Assembly: GCF_000620705.1 (NCBI RefSeq)
Contig: NZ_KK211172.1
Coordinates: 16,367-80,366, forward strand
Direction of reading: 5' to 3'
DNA: 64,000 nt
From: Nocardioides sp. URHA0020
GTDB lineage: Bacteria; Actinomycetota; Actinomycetes; Propionibacteriales; Nocardioidaceae
Positions 53,667 to 62,529 of this stretch are shown in pieces. The notes below the pieces were generated by a model that was not told the origin of the DNA, did not search any database, and saw only the letters and a list, made by a program, of their open reading frames with translations. Position numbers and translations under genes: made by a program. Position 1 is the stretch's first letter; each line of letters starts with the position of its first letter.

Positions 53667-55484
53667 TCAGCTCGACTGCTGCGCCGTCCAGCTCGCGTGC
53701 AGGCCGGCGTAGACCGAGCCCTCCTCGCGCACCAGCACCGCGTGCGGCCCCCGCTGAACGATGCGGCCCTGGTCGACCACGACCACCTCGTCGGCGCTCT
53801 CGGCGGTCGACAGCCGGTGGGCGATGGTGACGCTGGTCCGGCCCGTCATCAGCCGCTCCAGGGCCCGACCGATCCGCATCTCCAGGGCCGGGTCGACCGA
53901 GCTGGTCGCCTCGTCGAGGACCAGGAGGTCGGGGTCGGCGAGCTGGGCACGCAGCAGCGCGACCAGCTGGCGCTCACCGGCCGAGAGCGACTCGCCCCGC
54001 TGCCCGACCTGCGTCTCGATGCCGGCGGGCAGACCCGCGAGCCAGTCACCGAGACCGAGCTCGTCGGCGCTGGCGAGGATCTGGTCGGGCGTGGCGTCCA
54101 GGCGCCCGTAGAGCACGTTGCGGGCGAGGGTGTCGTCGAAGAGGAAGCCCTCCTGGGGCACCAGCACGACGCTGCGGCGCATGGACTCCTGGGCGATCTC
54201 GCGGACGTCGATCCCGTCGAGCAGCACTGCGCCGGCCGACGGGTCCATCAGGCGAGTGAGCAGCTTGGCGATCGTCGACTTGCCCGACCCGGTCTCGCCC
54301 ACGACGGCGACGCGGGTGCCGGAGGGGATGTCGAGGGTGATGTCACGCAGCACCGGCGGGCCACCGGGATAGGCGAACGTGACGTCGCGCAGCGCGACGT
54401 CGATCGGGCCGCGCGGCAGCACCTGCCCGTCCTCGCCCGGGTCGACCAGGTCGGCGGGGGTCTCGAGGATGCCGATGACGCGCCGCCAGCTGACGAGGGC
54501 GTTCTGGGCGTCGGTGAAGATCTGGGTGCCCATCTGGACCGGGCCGACGAAGAGCGTCACCAGGAAGGCGAAGGCCAGCACCTTGCCGGCCGTCAGGTCG
54601 TCGCCGTACCCCCACACGCGCAGACCGAGCTGGATGCCGACGATGAGGGCGCCGGCGTTGGCGATGCCGGCCGAGATGCCGCCCAGCGAGAACGAGACCA
54701 CCGTGAACTGCTGGGCGCGGGTGCTGGCCGACTTGTAGTCCTCGATCGCCTCGTCGATCCGCCCCTGGGTGCGGCTCTCGACGGCGTAGGCCTTCACGAC
54801 CGCGGCGCCGACGACCGGCTCGGAGATCGCCGACAGCATCACCGCGACCTGGCCGCGGACCACGCCGTACGCCGCGGAGAGCTTGCGCTGGAAGTAGCGG
54901 ATCGAAAGGAAGAGCGGCGCGAAGCTCACCCACACCACGAGCGCGAGCTGCCAGCTGTAGAAGAGCATCACGATGGTCGCGATGACGACCTGGCCCGCGC
55001 TGACGATGAGCAGCAGGCCGCCGAAGACGAGGAACTGGCTGACCTGGTCGACGTCGCTGGTGACCCGCGAGACGAGCGCGCCGCGGCGTTCGGTGTTCTG
55101 GGTCAGCACCGGGAGGTCGTGCACGTGGCGGAACGCCTTGACGCGCAGCGTCGCGAGGCCGCGCTCGGAGGTGGTGAAGAGCCGGGTCGTCATGAGGTAC
55201 GACGCCCCGCTCGCGAAGACGATCGCGGCCGCGGCGCCCAGTCCCATCAGCACCGTGAACGACACGTCGGGCCCGTCGGGGCCGTTGATCCCGTGGTCGA
55301 GGGTCTGCTGCACGGCGATCGGCACCACGACCTGGCCGATCGCGGCCAGGAACGCCAGCACGATCGTCCAGCCGAGCCCGTCCTTGAGCTCGGGCGAGAC
55401 CCGGACTCCGCGGCGGATCGTCTCGATCGCGCCGATCTCCTCGCCGCTGTCCATGGTGGTCGCGGTCGTCGTGGTCGTCGTCAT
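53667..55484 (-). CDS. ABC exporter (type IV fold), second half-transporter
   Basis: 605 residues from ATG 55484, which overlaps the upstream stop (ATGA). Six membrane segments are followed by an ABC domain: Walker A VAVVGETGSGKSTIAKLL, Q-loop VPQEGFLFD, signature ESLSAGERQLVALLRAQL, Walker B LLVLDEATSSVD with catalytic Glu, and H-loop SVTIAHRLST. It would pair with the upstream gene as a heterodimeric drug- or lipid-type exporter; the consensus ATP site lies on this subunit. Substrate unknown. Confidence 0.93.
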   Translation of the reverse strand: MTTTTTTATTMDSGEEIGAIETIRRGVRVSPELKDGLGWTIVLAFLAAIGQVVVPIAVQQTLDHGINGPDGPDVSFTVLMGLGAAAAIVFASGASYLMTTRLFTTSERGLATLRVKAFRHVHDLPVLTQNTERRGALVSRVTSDVDQVSQFLVFGGLLLIVSAGQVVIATIVMLFYSWQLALVVWVSFAPLFLSIRYFQRKLSAAYGVVRGQVAVMLSAISEPVVGAAVVKAYAVESRTQGRIDEAIEDYKSASTRAQQFTVVSFSLGGISAGIANAGALIVGIQLGLRVWGYGDDLTAGKVLAFAFLVTLFVGPVQMGTQIFTDAQNALVSWRRVIGILETPADLVDPGEDGQVLPRGPIDVALRDVTFAYPGGPPVLRDITLDIPSGTRVAVVGETGSGKSTIAKLLTRLMDPSAGAVLLDGIDVREIAQESMRRSVVLVPQEGFLFDDTLARNVLYGRLDATPDQILASADELGLGDWLAGLPAGIETQVGQRGESLSAGERQLVALLRAQLADPDLLVLDEATSSVDPALEMRIGRALERLMTGRTSVTIAHRLSTAESADEVVVVDQGRIVQRGPHAVLVREEGSVYAGLHASWTAQQSS

Positions 55485-57270
55485 GCCTGCTCCCCCACGA
55501 GCTCGCCGGTCTGCTCGTAGGCGTTGACCAGGCGGGCGTACGCCGGGCTCCGCTCGAGCAGCTCCTCGTGCGTGCCCCGGTCGGCGATCCGGCCGTCCTC
55601 GAGGTGGACCACCTCGTCGGCGAGCCCGATGGTGGCCTTGCGGTAGGCGACCACGACGAGGCTGGTGCCGGTGTCGGCGGCCCGCAGGGCGCCCAGGATG
55701 CGACCCTCGACCTCCGGGTCGACGGCCGAGGTGGCGTCGTCGAGCACCAGCAGCCGAGGCTTGCGCACCAGCGCTCGCGCCAACGAGATCCGCTGCCGCT
55801 GTCCGCCCGACAGGGACGTGCCGCGCTCGCCCAGGCGGCTGTCGAGACCGTCGGGCAGCGCTGCGACGAAGCCGTCGGCCTGAGCGTCCCGCAGGGCCGC
55901 CCACACGTCCTCGTCGGACACGTCGGCACCCAGGGCGACGTTGCCCCGCACGGTGTCGTCGAAGAGGAACGCCGACTGCGGCACGAGCGAGACCACTGAG
56001 GCGAGCTCGCCGCGGGCGAAGTCGCGCAGGTCGGTGCCGTCGAGGAGGAGACGGCCCTCGTCGGGGTCGACCAGGCGCGACATCAATGTCGTGAGGGTGC
56101 TCTTGCCGGAGGCGGTGGCGCCGACGAGGGCCACGGTCCGGCCCGGCTCGACCGTGAGGAGACGCCCTCGATCAACGGCTGCTCGGCGTCGTAGCGGTAG
56201 CCCAGGCCGTCGACCTCGAGGCGCGCACCGGCGGTGGCCGGGTCGACCGTGTGCTCGCCGTACGACATCTCGCCGGTCGCCCGCAGCACCGAGCTGACCC
56301 GGTCGTAGCCGACGACGCTGCGGGGGAACTCGCCCAGCAGCCAGCCGATCGCACGGATCGGGAAGGACACGATGGTCAGCAGGTAGGCGACGGTGACGAC
56401 GTCGCCGGGGTTGGTGGCGCCGTGGAGCACCCGCTCGACGCCGACGACGAGCACGATCAGCACGCCGATGTTGGGCAGGGCGGCGAGCGTGGGGTCGAAG
56501 GCAGCGCGGATGCGGCCGGCGCGGATGTTGATGTCGCGCAGGAGGTGCGCCTTCTCCGCGAACCGGGCGGTCTCCTCGGTCTCCCGGCCCAGGGTCTTGA
56601 CCACCATGGCGCCGTCGAACGACTCGTGGGCGACCTCACTGAGCTCGGCGCGCAGCTGCTGCGCCTTGGTCATCAGCGGCGACGCCCGTCGCTGGTAGGC
56701 GAGGTTGGCGAGCACGACGGCCGGGAAGACCAGCAGCCCGACGACGGCCATCACGACGTCGGCGAAGAACATCTGGGCGACGGCGATCACCATCATGGCG
56801 AGGACGCCGACCGCCATCGGCAGGGGCGCGATCGGCCCCCAGGCCGCCTCGACGTCGGAGTTGGCGTTGGAGAGCAGCTGGCCGGTCGGGTGCCGGTGGT
56901 GCCACTCCATCGGGAGAGCGAGGTATTGCCGGGTCACCGCCCGGCGGGTGTGGGCCTGCATCCGGTACTGCATCACGCCCGCTCCCAGCCGGCGGGCCAC
57001 GATGCCGACCGCGCGGAGCAGCGCGACCCCGAGGAAGAGCGCGAAGACCGCGACCAGCAGGTCGGTGCCGATCTCCCCGTTGTCGAACGCCGGCAGCACG
57101 ACGTGGTCGGTCGACCAGCCGAGCACCCATGCGTCGGCCACCGTCAGAGCGCCGAAGAGCACGCTCCCGACCGTGGACAGGGCGAAGATCATGGGCTCGC
57201 GACGGATCGCCACCCCGAGGACGCGGAACCCCTCGACCGAGGTCCCTCGTCTGCTGCGCGTCTCGCTCAC
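55481..57270 (-). pseudogene. ABC exporter first half-transporter, frameshifted
   Basis: GTG 57270 (VSETRSRRGTSVEGFRVLGV) starts a six-helix domain in frame as far as QPLIEGVS (about residue 370, near 56160). The next residues fit the family only in another frame: EPGRTVALVGATASGKST up to the stop at 55481. One missing base (a G on the plus strand near 56158-56161) explains this, so it is either a real frameshift or a sequencing slip. The ABC domain has signature TSLSGGQRQRISLARAL, Walker B LLVLDDATSAVD (Asp for catalytic Glu) and VVVAYRKAT (Tyr for the H-loop His). These changes mark the degenerate-site partner of a heterodimer. Confidence 0.85.
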
Positions 57271-57365
57271 TACCTGCCCGTCACCTTGTCGTCCGTGCTG
57301 TGCACCCCGCGGGGAACCCCGCCGCCGGGCCAGGCTATTCCCCGCCCCGGACATCGGGCGTCCCC

Positions 57366-57371
57366 TATTCT
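57366..57371 (+). promoter_or_regulatory. -10 element TATTCT, leaderless-type promoter
   Basis: TATTCT is followed by 7 bases and GTG 57379; no Shine-Dalgarno sequence is present. Confidence 0.5.
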
Positions 57372-57378
57372 CGGCGGC

Positions 57379-58008
57379 GTGACCGCCACCCTCGCACGTC
57401 GCGAGCGCGCAGCCCTGTGCGACCTCGCCCTCGAGCTCGGACCGGACGCCCGGACGCTGTGCGCCGGCTGGACCGCCAAGGACCTCGTCATCCACCTCCT
57501 GGTGCGCGAGCGTCGCCCGCTCGGGACCGCGGGCATCATGGTCCCTGCCCTCTCGGGCTTCACCGAGCGCGCATCGGCCCGCTACGACCGGCAGGAGCAC
57601 GACGCGCTGGTGGAGCGGCTCCGGTCGGTCGGCCCGCTCTTCGCGCTCCCCGGCGTCGACGCGGCCGCCAACACCGTCGAGCTGGTCGTCCACCACGAGG
57701 ACCTGCGCCGGGGCGTGCCTGGCTGGCAGCCGCGGCTGCTCGACCCGGCGGACGCTGACGCCCTGTGGGCGCAGCTGCGCAGGGCGATGCCGCTCGTCGG
57801 GCGCAAGCTCCCCGTGCCGACGGTGATCCGGCGCGCCGACACCGGAGCCACCACCGTCGGGAAGAAGGGCCCCGACCCGGTCACCGTCACCGGCGACGTG
57901 GTCGAGCTGATCCTCTTCCTCTTCGGTCGCGCCGAGACCCGCGACCTGGTCTTCGAGGGCTCCGACGAGGCGGTTGCTGCCGTACGTGCTGCTGATCTGG
58001 GGGTCTAG
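57379..58008 (+). CDS. TIGR03085 family protein (DinB/maleylpyruvate isomerase-like fold)
   Basis: 209 residues from GTG 57379. A helical-bundle N-terminus (LARRERAALCDLALELGPDA) leads to CAGWTAKDLVIHLLVRERRP. Then come VELVVHHEDLRRGVPGW and GDVVELILFLFGR. The His residues in VIHLL and VVHHED are positioned like the metal ligands of the mycothiol-dependent/DinB superfamily. Exact role unknown; it is divergent from the ABC exporter genes. Confidence 0.85.
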   Translation: MTATLARRERAALCDLALELGPDARTLCAGWTAKDLVIHLLVRERRPLGTAGIMVPALSGFTERASARYDRQEHDALVERLRSVGPLFALPGVDAAANTVELVVHHEDLRRGVPGWQPRLLDPADADALWAQLRRAMPLVGRKLPVPTVIRRADTGATTVGKKGPDPVTVTGDVVELILFLFGRAETRDLVFEGSDEAVAAVRAADLGV

Positions 58009-58017
58009 GCCTGGTCG

Positions 58018-58043
58018 GGGATACCCGGTTAACCGGGTATCCC
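58018..58043. terminator. perfect 26-base palindrome after the TIGR03085 gene
   Basis: The two 13-base halves (GGGATACCCGGTT and its complement) are exact and lie 9 bases after the stop. No T tract follows. It may be a terminator hairpin with a TTAA tip or a protein-binding site. Confidence 0.6.
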
Positions 58044-58222
58044 TGAACTTCTCAGGCTCTGCACGGCCCTAGAAGTTGACGAAGTGCCCGAGGAGTAGGC
58101 TCCCGGACAGCCCGGGTGTGGGACCGCGATCCCCCGGCCGGGAGGACGATGATGGGCCACACAGTTCCACGGGCTCGCCCGGAGCCGAGCCGTTCGCGCA
58201 CGACGACCCCGAACGAGGCCAC

Positions 58223-58360
58223 ATGTTGTTCCTGATCCCGCTGGGCATCTTCGTCGTGGTGATGGTCGTCTTCGCGTTCTGGCCGCGGCGTCCGCCGCAC
58301 ATGGTCGACCGCGACGAGCTCGACCACCCGGACCGTCCCGGGTCCGGCGACCCGAGCTGA
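58223..58360 (+). CDS. 45-residue single-pass membrane protein
   Basis: ATG 58223 with a GAACGAGG stretch just upstream. One helix (LFLIPLGIFVVVMVVFAFWP) is followed by a polar tail (RRPPHMVDRDELDHPDRPGS). Convergent with hisF, 4 bases between stops. No family recognised; an earlier in-frame start would only add a disordered N-terminus. Confidence 0.6.
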   Translation: MLFLIPLGIFVVVMVVFAFWPRRPPHMVDRDELDHPDRPGSGDPS

Positions 58361-58364
58361 GCAG

Positions 58365-59126
58365 TCAGCGGACCGGGTGACCGGCCGCCGCCAGTGACTG
58401 CTTGACGTCGGCGATCCGCAGGGTCCCGAAGTGGAAGACGGTCGCGGCCAGCACGGCGTCGGCGCCCGCCTCGACCGCCGGCGGGAAGTGCTCGGTGGCG
58501 CCGGCGCCGCCGGAGGCGATCACGGGGATGCTGACCTCACGGCGTACGGCGCGGATCAGGTCGAGGTCGAAGCCGTCCTGGGTGCCGTCGGCGTCCATCG
58601 CGTTGAGCAGGATCTCGCCCGCACCCAGCTCGGCGGCGCGGACCGCCCACTCGATCGCGTCCAGGCCGGCGGACTTCCGGCCGCCGTGGGTGGTCACCTC
58701 GAAACCCGACGCGGTGCCCGCGGCCCGGCGCGCGTCGACGGAGAGCACCAGCACCTGGTTGCCGAACCGGTCGGCGATCTCGGCCACCAGCTCAGGTCGG
58801 TGGAGAGCGGCGGTGTTGACCGCCACCTTGTCGGCGCCGGCGCGCAGCAGCCGGTCGACGTCCTCGACCGAGGACACTCCCCCGCCCACGGTCAGCGGGA
58901 TGAAGACCTCCTCGGCCGTGCGCGACACGATCTCCATCGTGGTGGCCCGGCCCTCGTGCGAGGCCGAGATGTCGAGGAAGGTCAGCTCGTCGGCACCCTC
59001 GGCGTCGTAGATCCGGGCCAGCTCGACCGGGTCGCCGGCGTCGCGCAGGTCCTGGAAGTTGATGCCCTTGACCACCCGCCCGGCGTCCACGTCCAGGCAC
59101 GGGATGACGCGTACGGCGAGGCTCAC
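58365..59126 (-). CDS. hisF: imidazole glycerol phosphate synthase cyclase subunit
   Basis: 253 residues from GTG 59126, overlapping hisA (GTGA). A TIM barrel with catalytic Asp in RVIPCLDVDAGRVVKGINFQ and in LLNAMDADGTQDGFD, and phosphate-binding LTVGGGVSSVEDV and VIASGGAGATEHF. It works with HisH to make IGP and AICAR. Last gene of the main his operon. Confidence 0.97.
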   Translation of the reverse strand: MSLAVRVIPCLDVDAGRVVKGINFQDLRDAGDPVELARIYDAEGADELTFLDISASHEGRATTMEIVSRTAEEVFIPLTVGGGVSSVEDVDRLLRAGADKVAVNTAALHRPELVAEIADRFGNQVLVLSVDARRAAGTASGFEVTTHGGRKSAGLDAIEWAVRAAELGAGEILLNAMDADGTQDGFDLDLIRAVRREVSIPVIASGGAGATEHFPPAVEAGADAVLAATVFHFGTLRIADVKQSLAAAGHPVR

Positions 59127-59860
59127 GGCCGGCCCCGGGTCAGCTCGAGCGCGTCCTCGAGGGTGAACCGACCCTCGTAGAGGGCCGTACCGGCGATGGC
59201 GCCCTCGACCCCGATCGGCACGAGCCCCATCAGCGCCTCGATGTCGGCCAGCGTGGTGACGCCGCCGGAGGCCACGACCGGCGCCTCGGTGGCCGCGCAG
59301 ACGTCGCGGAGCAGCTCGAGGTTGGGACCCTGCAGCATGCCGTCCTTGTTGACGTCGGTCACGACGTAGCGGGCGCAGCCCTCCGAGTCGAGCCGGGTCA
59401 GCACCTCGTAGAGGTCGCCGCCCTCGCGGGTCCAGCCGCGCGCGGCCAGGGTGCGACCACGCACGTCGAGGCCGATCGCGATCCGGTCGCCGTGCTCGGC
59501 GATCACCTTCGCGCACCACTCCGGCTGCTCGAGCGCGGCCGTGCCGATGTTGACCCGCCGGCAGCCGGTGGCCAGCGCCGCCTCCAGCGACTCGTCGTCG
59601 CGGATGCCGCCGCTCATCTCGACCTTGATGTCGAGGGCGCCCACGATCTGCGCCTGGAGCTCGCGGTTGGTGCCCCGACCGAAGGCCGCGTCGAGGTCGA
59701 CCAGGTGCAGCCACTCCGCACCGGCGTCCTGCCAGCGCATGGCGGCCGCGACCGGGTCGCCGTACACGCGCTCGGAGCCGGCGACGCCCTGGGCGAGCTG
59801 GACGGCGCGGCCCTCGGTGATGTCGACGGCGGGAAGGAGCTCGAGGTAGCCAGATGGCAT
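59123..59860 (-). CDS. hisA: ProFAR isomerase, PriA type (HisA, possibly also TrpF)
   Basis: 245 residues. Catalytic Asp residues lie in LLPAVDITEG and RYVVTDVNKDGM; phosphate loops are MSGGIRDDESL and VASGGVTTLADI. The ARGWTREGGDLYEVL segment matches the Arg/Trp switch loop of bifunctional actinobacterial PriA. No trpF is seen beside trpCBA. The residue corresponding to Arg19 of mycobacterial PriA (RAVRL) is Gln here (RAVQL). Confidence 0.94.
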   Translation of the reverse strand: MPSGYLELLPAVDITEGRAVQLAQGVAGSERVYGDPVAAAMRWQDAGAEWLHLVDLDAAFGRGTNRELQAQIVGALDIKVEMSGGIRDDESLEAALATGCRRVNIGTAALEQPEWCAKVIAEHGDRIAIGLDVRGRTLAARGWTREGGDLYEVLTRLDSEGCARYVVTDVNKDGMLQGPNLELLRDVCAATEAPVVASGGVTTLADIEALMGLVPIGVEGAIAGTALYEGRFTLEDALELTRGRP

Positions 59861-59876
59861 GGACGTGCCTCTCGGT

Positions 59877-60200
59877 TCAGCTGGTCATCAGGATGAGGAC
59901 GATGGGGGTGATCAGCAGGCTCAGCGCGAGTGCCAGGAAGCGCGCCGCCCAGTCGGGGTAGGCGAGCCAGATCAGCATGTTGACGACGACCACCGCGATC
60001 ACGAACAACGTGGAGCGGGTACGGCGTCGCTGGGCGATGATCCCGCCGGGTCCCTTGCGCGGCTTGGGGAGCCACGACGTCCAGGCAGCCTTGCGAGCCG
60101 TACGACGCCGCTGCCGCTCGACCTCGGCGGCACGGGCGGCCGCCGTGGCAGCCGCCTCCTGCTCGCGCTCGGCGCGGCGCAGGGCGCGCTCCTTGCTCAC
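59877..60200 (-). CDS. 107-residue membrane protein of the his operon
   Basis: GTG 60200 is the start (VSKERALRRAEREQEAAATA). A basic, Ala/Glu/Arg-rich coiled-coil-like N-terminus of about 45 residues is followed by WLPKPRKGPGGIIAQRRRTR. Two membrane helices (LFVIAVVVVNMLIWLAYP and FLALALSLLITPIVLILM) close the protein. It lies between hisH and hisA with gaps of 7 and 16 bases. No function known. Confidence 0.8.
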   Translation of the reverse strand: MSKERALRRAEREQEAAATAAARAAEVERQRRRTARKAAWTSWLPKPRKGPGGIIAQRRRTRSTLFVIAVVVVNMLIWLAYPDWAARFLALALSLLITPIVLILMTS

Positions 60201-60207
60201 CGTGCGC

Positions 60208-60849
60208 TCACAGGGAGCGGACCCAGTTGCGCAGCAGCGCGGCGCCCGCGTCACCGGACTTCTCCGGGTGGAACTGGGTCGCGGACAGCGGCCCGTTCTC
60301 CACCGCCGCGACGAAGCGGTCACCGCCGTGCTCGGCCCAGGTCACCAGCGGCGCGCGGGTCCGGTCGTTGGTCACCAACGTCCAGTCGCGGACGGCGTAC
60401 GAGTGGACGAAGTAGAAGCGCTCCTCGGCGATCCCGTCGAAGAGCGAGGTCCCGGCGGGGACCTCGACGGTGTTCCAGCCCATGTGCGGCACCACGGGCG
60501 CCTGGATGCGTTCGACGACACCGGGCCACTCGTCGCACCCGGCGGTCTCCACGCCGTGCTCGACCCCGCGCTCGAAGAGCACCTGCATGCCCACGCAGAT
60601 GCCCAGGACGGGGCGCCCGCCGGCGAGCCGGCGCCCGATGATCCGCTCGCCCTTGATGGCGCGCAGGCCGGCCATGCACGCGGCGTACGCGCCCACACCC
60701 GGGACCAGCAATCCGTCGGCGTTCAGGGCGGTCTCGAAGTCACCCGTCAACGTCACCTCGGCGCCCGCGCGCTCGACCGCCCGGACGGCGGAGCGGAGGT
60801 TCCCCGATCCGTAGTCGAGGACGACGACGTGCGGGGTGCTGCCGTTCAG
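60208..60849 (-). CDS. hisH: imidazole glycerol phosphate synthase glutaminase subunit
   Basis: 213 residues if translation begins at CTG 60849. That CTG overlaps the hisB stop as CTGA, copying the ATGA/GTGA couplings of the neighbours. The conserved N-terminus VVVLDYGSGNLRSAVRAVER lies upstream of the first ordinary start (GTG 60756), so starting there would delete a beta-strand of the fold. Catalytic Cys85 is in LGICVGMQ, with His and Glu in QFHPEKSG. It releases ammonia from glutamine for HisF. Confidence 0.92.
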   Translation of the reverse strand: MNGSTPHVVVLDYGSGNLRSAVRAVERAGAEVTLTGDFETALNADGLLVPGVGAYAACMAGLRAIKGERIIGRRLAGGRPVLGICVGMQVLFERGVEHGVETAGCDEWPGVVERIQAPVVPHMGWNTVEVPAGTSLFDGIAEERFYFVHSYAVRDWTLVTNDRTRAPLVTWAEHGGDRFVAAVENGPLSATQFHPEKSGDAGAALLRNWVRSL

Positions 60850-61445
60850 AGCGCGCCCTTGGTGCTCGGGACCCCGGTCTCCCGGGGGTCGAGGGCGACC
60901 GCGTCGCGGAAGGCGCGGGCGAAGGCCTTGAACTGGGTCTCCACGATGTGGTGCGGCTCGCGACCGGCCAGCACCCGCAGGTGCAGCGCGAGGTGGGCGT
61001 GGAAGGCGATCGTCTCGAAGACGTGGCGGGTCAGCGAGCCGAGGTAGTCGCTGCCCAGGACGACGTACTGCTGGCCCTCCGGCTCACCGGTGTGCACGCA
61101 GTAGGGACGGCCGGACACGTCGACGACGGCCTGCACGAGCGCCTCGTCGAGCGGCACGGTGGCGTCGCCGAAGCGACGGATGCCGACCTTGTCGCCGAGC
61201 GCCTCGCGCAGGGCCTGGCCGAGCACGATCGCGGTGTCCTCGACCGTGTGGTGCGCGTCGATGTGCGTGTCGCCCTCCGTCTGGACCGTGAGGTCGATCA
61301 GGGCGTGGCGGCCGAACGCGTCGAGCATGTGGTCGTAGAAGCCGACGCCGGTCGAGACGTCGGTGCGGCCGCTGCCGTCGAGGTCGACCTCGACGATGAC
61401 CTTCGACTCCTTGGTCTGACGCTCGATGCGCGCAGTCCTACTCAT
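60846..61445 (-). CDS. hisB: imidazoleglycerol-phosphate dehydratase
   Basis: 199 residues. Metal-binding repeats are GVGFYDHMLDAFGRHALIDL with DAHHTVEDTAIVLGQAL, and HVFETIAFHAHLALHLRVLA with REPHHIVETQFKAFARA. Monofunctional, without the phosphatase domain of enteric HisB. The start overlaps hisC by 8 bases. Confidence 0.97.
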   Translation of the reverse strand: MSRTARIERQTKESKVIVEVDLDGSGRTDVSTGVGFYDHMLDAFGRHALIDLTVQTEGDTHIDAHHTVEDTAIVLGQALREALGDKVGIRRFGDATVPLDEALVQAVVDVSGRPYCVHTGEPEGQQYVVLGSDYLGSLTRHVFETIAFHAHLALHLRVLAGREPHHIVETQFKAFARAFRDAVALDPRETGVPSTKGAL

Positions 61446-62529
61446 TGCTCGTCCTCACCTCGATCAGTGCCTGCTTGAACGCCATCATCTCGTCTGCGGT
61501 GCCGATCGACACCCGCAGCCACCCGTCGGGACCGGTCTCGCGGATCAGCACGCCCCGGTCGAGCAGCCCCTGCCAGACAGCATGACGGTCGGGGAACGTC
61601 CCGAACAACGCGAAGTTGGCATCGGAGTCGGCGACCTGCAGCCCCTGGGCCCGCAGCCACGCGACGGTGGCGTCCCGCTCGGCGCGCAGCTCGTCGACCC
61701 GGCCGAGCAGCTCGGGGGCGTGGCGCAGGGCGGCGAGCGCGGTCGCCTGGGTGACCGCGGAGAGGTGGTAGGGCAGCCGCACCACCCGGATCGCGTCGCA
61801 GATCTCGGGCGCTGCGGCGAGGTAGCCGACGCGGCCACCGGCGAGCGCGAACGCCTTGCTCATCGTGCGGCTGACGACCAGGTTGCGGTGGCGCGGCAGC
61901 AGCTCGAGCGCGCTCGGGGTGCCGCTGCGGCGGAACTCGCCGTACGCCTCGTCGACGACCACGATCCCGTCCCCGGCCGCCTCGCACAGCAGCGTCACGG
62001 CCTCGAGCGGCAGCGCCGTGCCGGTCGGGTTGTTGGGGCTGGGCAGCAGGATGACGCTCGGCTGCTGCTCCTTGACCAGGTCGCGCGCGTGGTCGAGGTC
62101 GAGGGAGAAGTCGCTCTCGCGGTGACCGACGACCCACTCGGTGACGGTGTCGCGGGCGTACTCGGGATACATCGAGTACGTCGGCGCAAAGCTCAGCGCG
62201 GTGCGACCCGGACCGCCGAAGGCCTGCAGCAGCTGCAGCATCACCTCGTTGGAGCCGTTGGCCGCCCAGACCTGCTCGGCGCCGACCCCGTGGGGCGTGT
62301 CGCGGGAGAGGTACGCCGCCAGCGCGGTGCGCAGCTCGACGAACTCACGGTCGGGGTAGCGGTTGAGCGTGGTCGCCGCCCGGCCGACGGCCGTCGCGAT
62401 GTCCGCGGCACAGGCGAGCGACGGGCCGTAGGGGTTCTCGTTGACGTTGAGCTGGACCGGCACGTCGAGCTGCGGCGCGCCGTACGGCTCGACGCCGCGC
62501 AGCTCCTCGCGCAGCGGCGGCCAGGTCAT
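61438..62529 (-). CDS. hisC: histidinol-phosphate aminotransferase
   Basis: 363 residues, ATG 62529 overlapping hisD stop (ATGA). Fold type I PLP enzyme: LNVNENPYGPS near the start, WAANGSNEVMLQLLQAFGGP, LLPSPNNPTGTALPLEAV, VVVDEAYGEF and PLP Lys in SRTMSKAFALAGGRVGYL. Substrate-level assignment rests on context and the NENP motif. Confidence 0.96.
   Translation of the reverse strand: MTWPPLREELRGVEPYGAPQLDVPVQLNVNENPYGPSLACAADIATAVGRAATTLNRYPDREFVELRTALAAYLSRDTPHGVGAEQVWAANGSNEVMLQLLQAFGGPGRTALSFAPTYSMYPEYARDTVTEWVVGHRESDFSLDLDHARDLVKEQQPSVILLPSPNNPTGTALPLEAVTLLCEAAGDGIVVVDEAYGEFRRSGTPSALELLPRHRNLVVSRTMSKAFALAGGRVGYLAAAPEICDAIRVVRLPYHLSAVTQATALAALRHAPELLGRVDELRAERDATVAWLRAQGLQVADSDANFALFGTFPDRHAVWQGLLDRGVLIRETGPDGWLRVSIGTADEMMAFKQALIEVRTSNE

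Noticed and set aside
57271..57696. Upstream extension of the first ABC exporter gene
   Set aside because: It is antisense to the TIGR03085 gene; GTG 57270 begins a normal exporter N-terminus.
58076..58101. TTGACG ... TAGGCT as a promoter for the 45-residue gene
   Set aside because: Spacing is only 14 bases and the start is more than 120 bases away; support is too weak to annotate.
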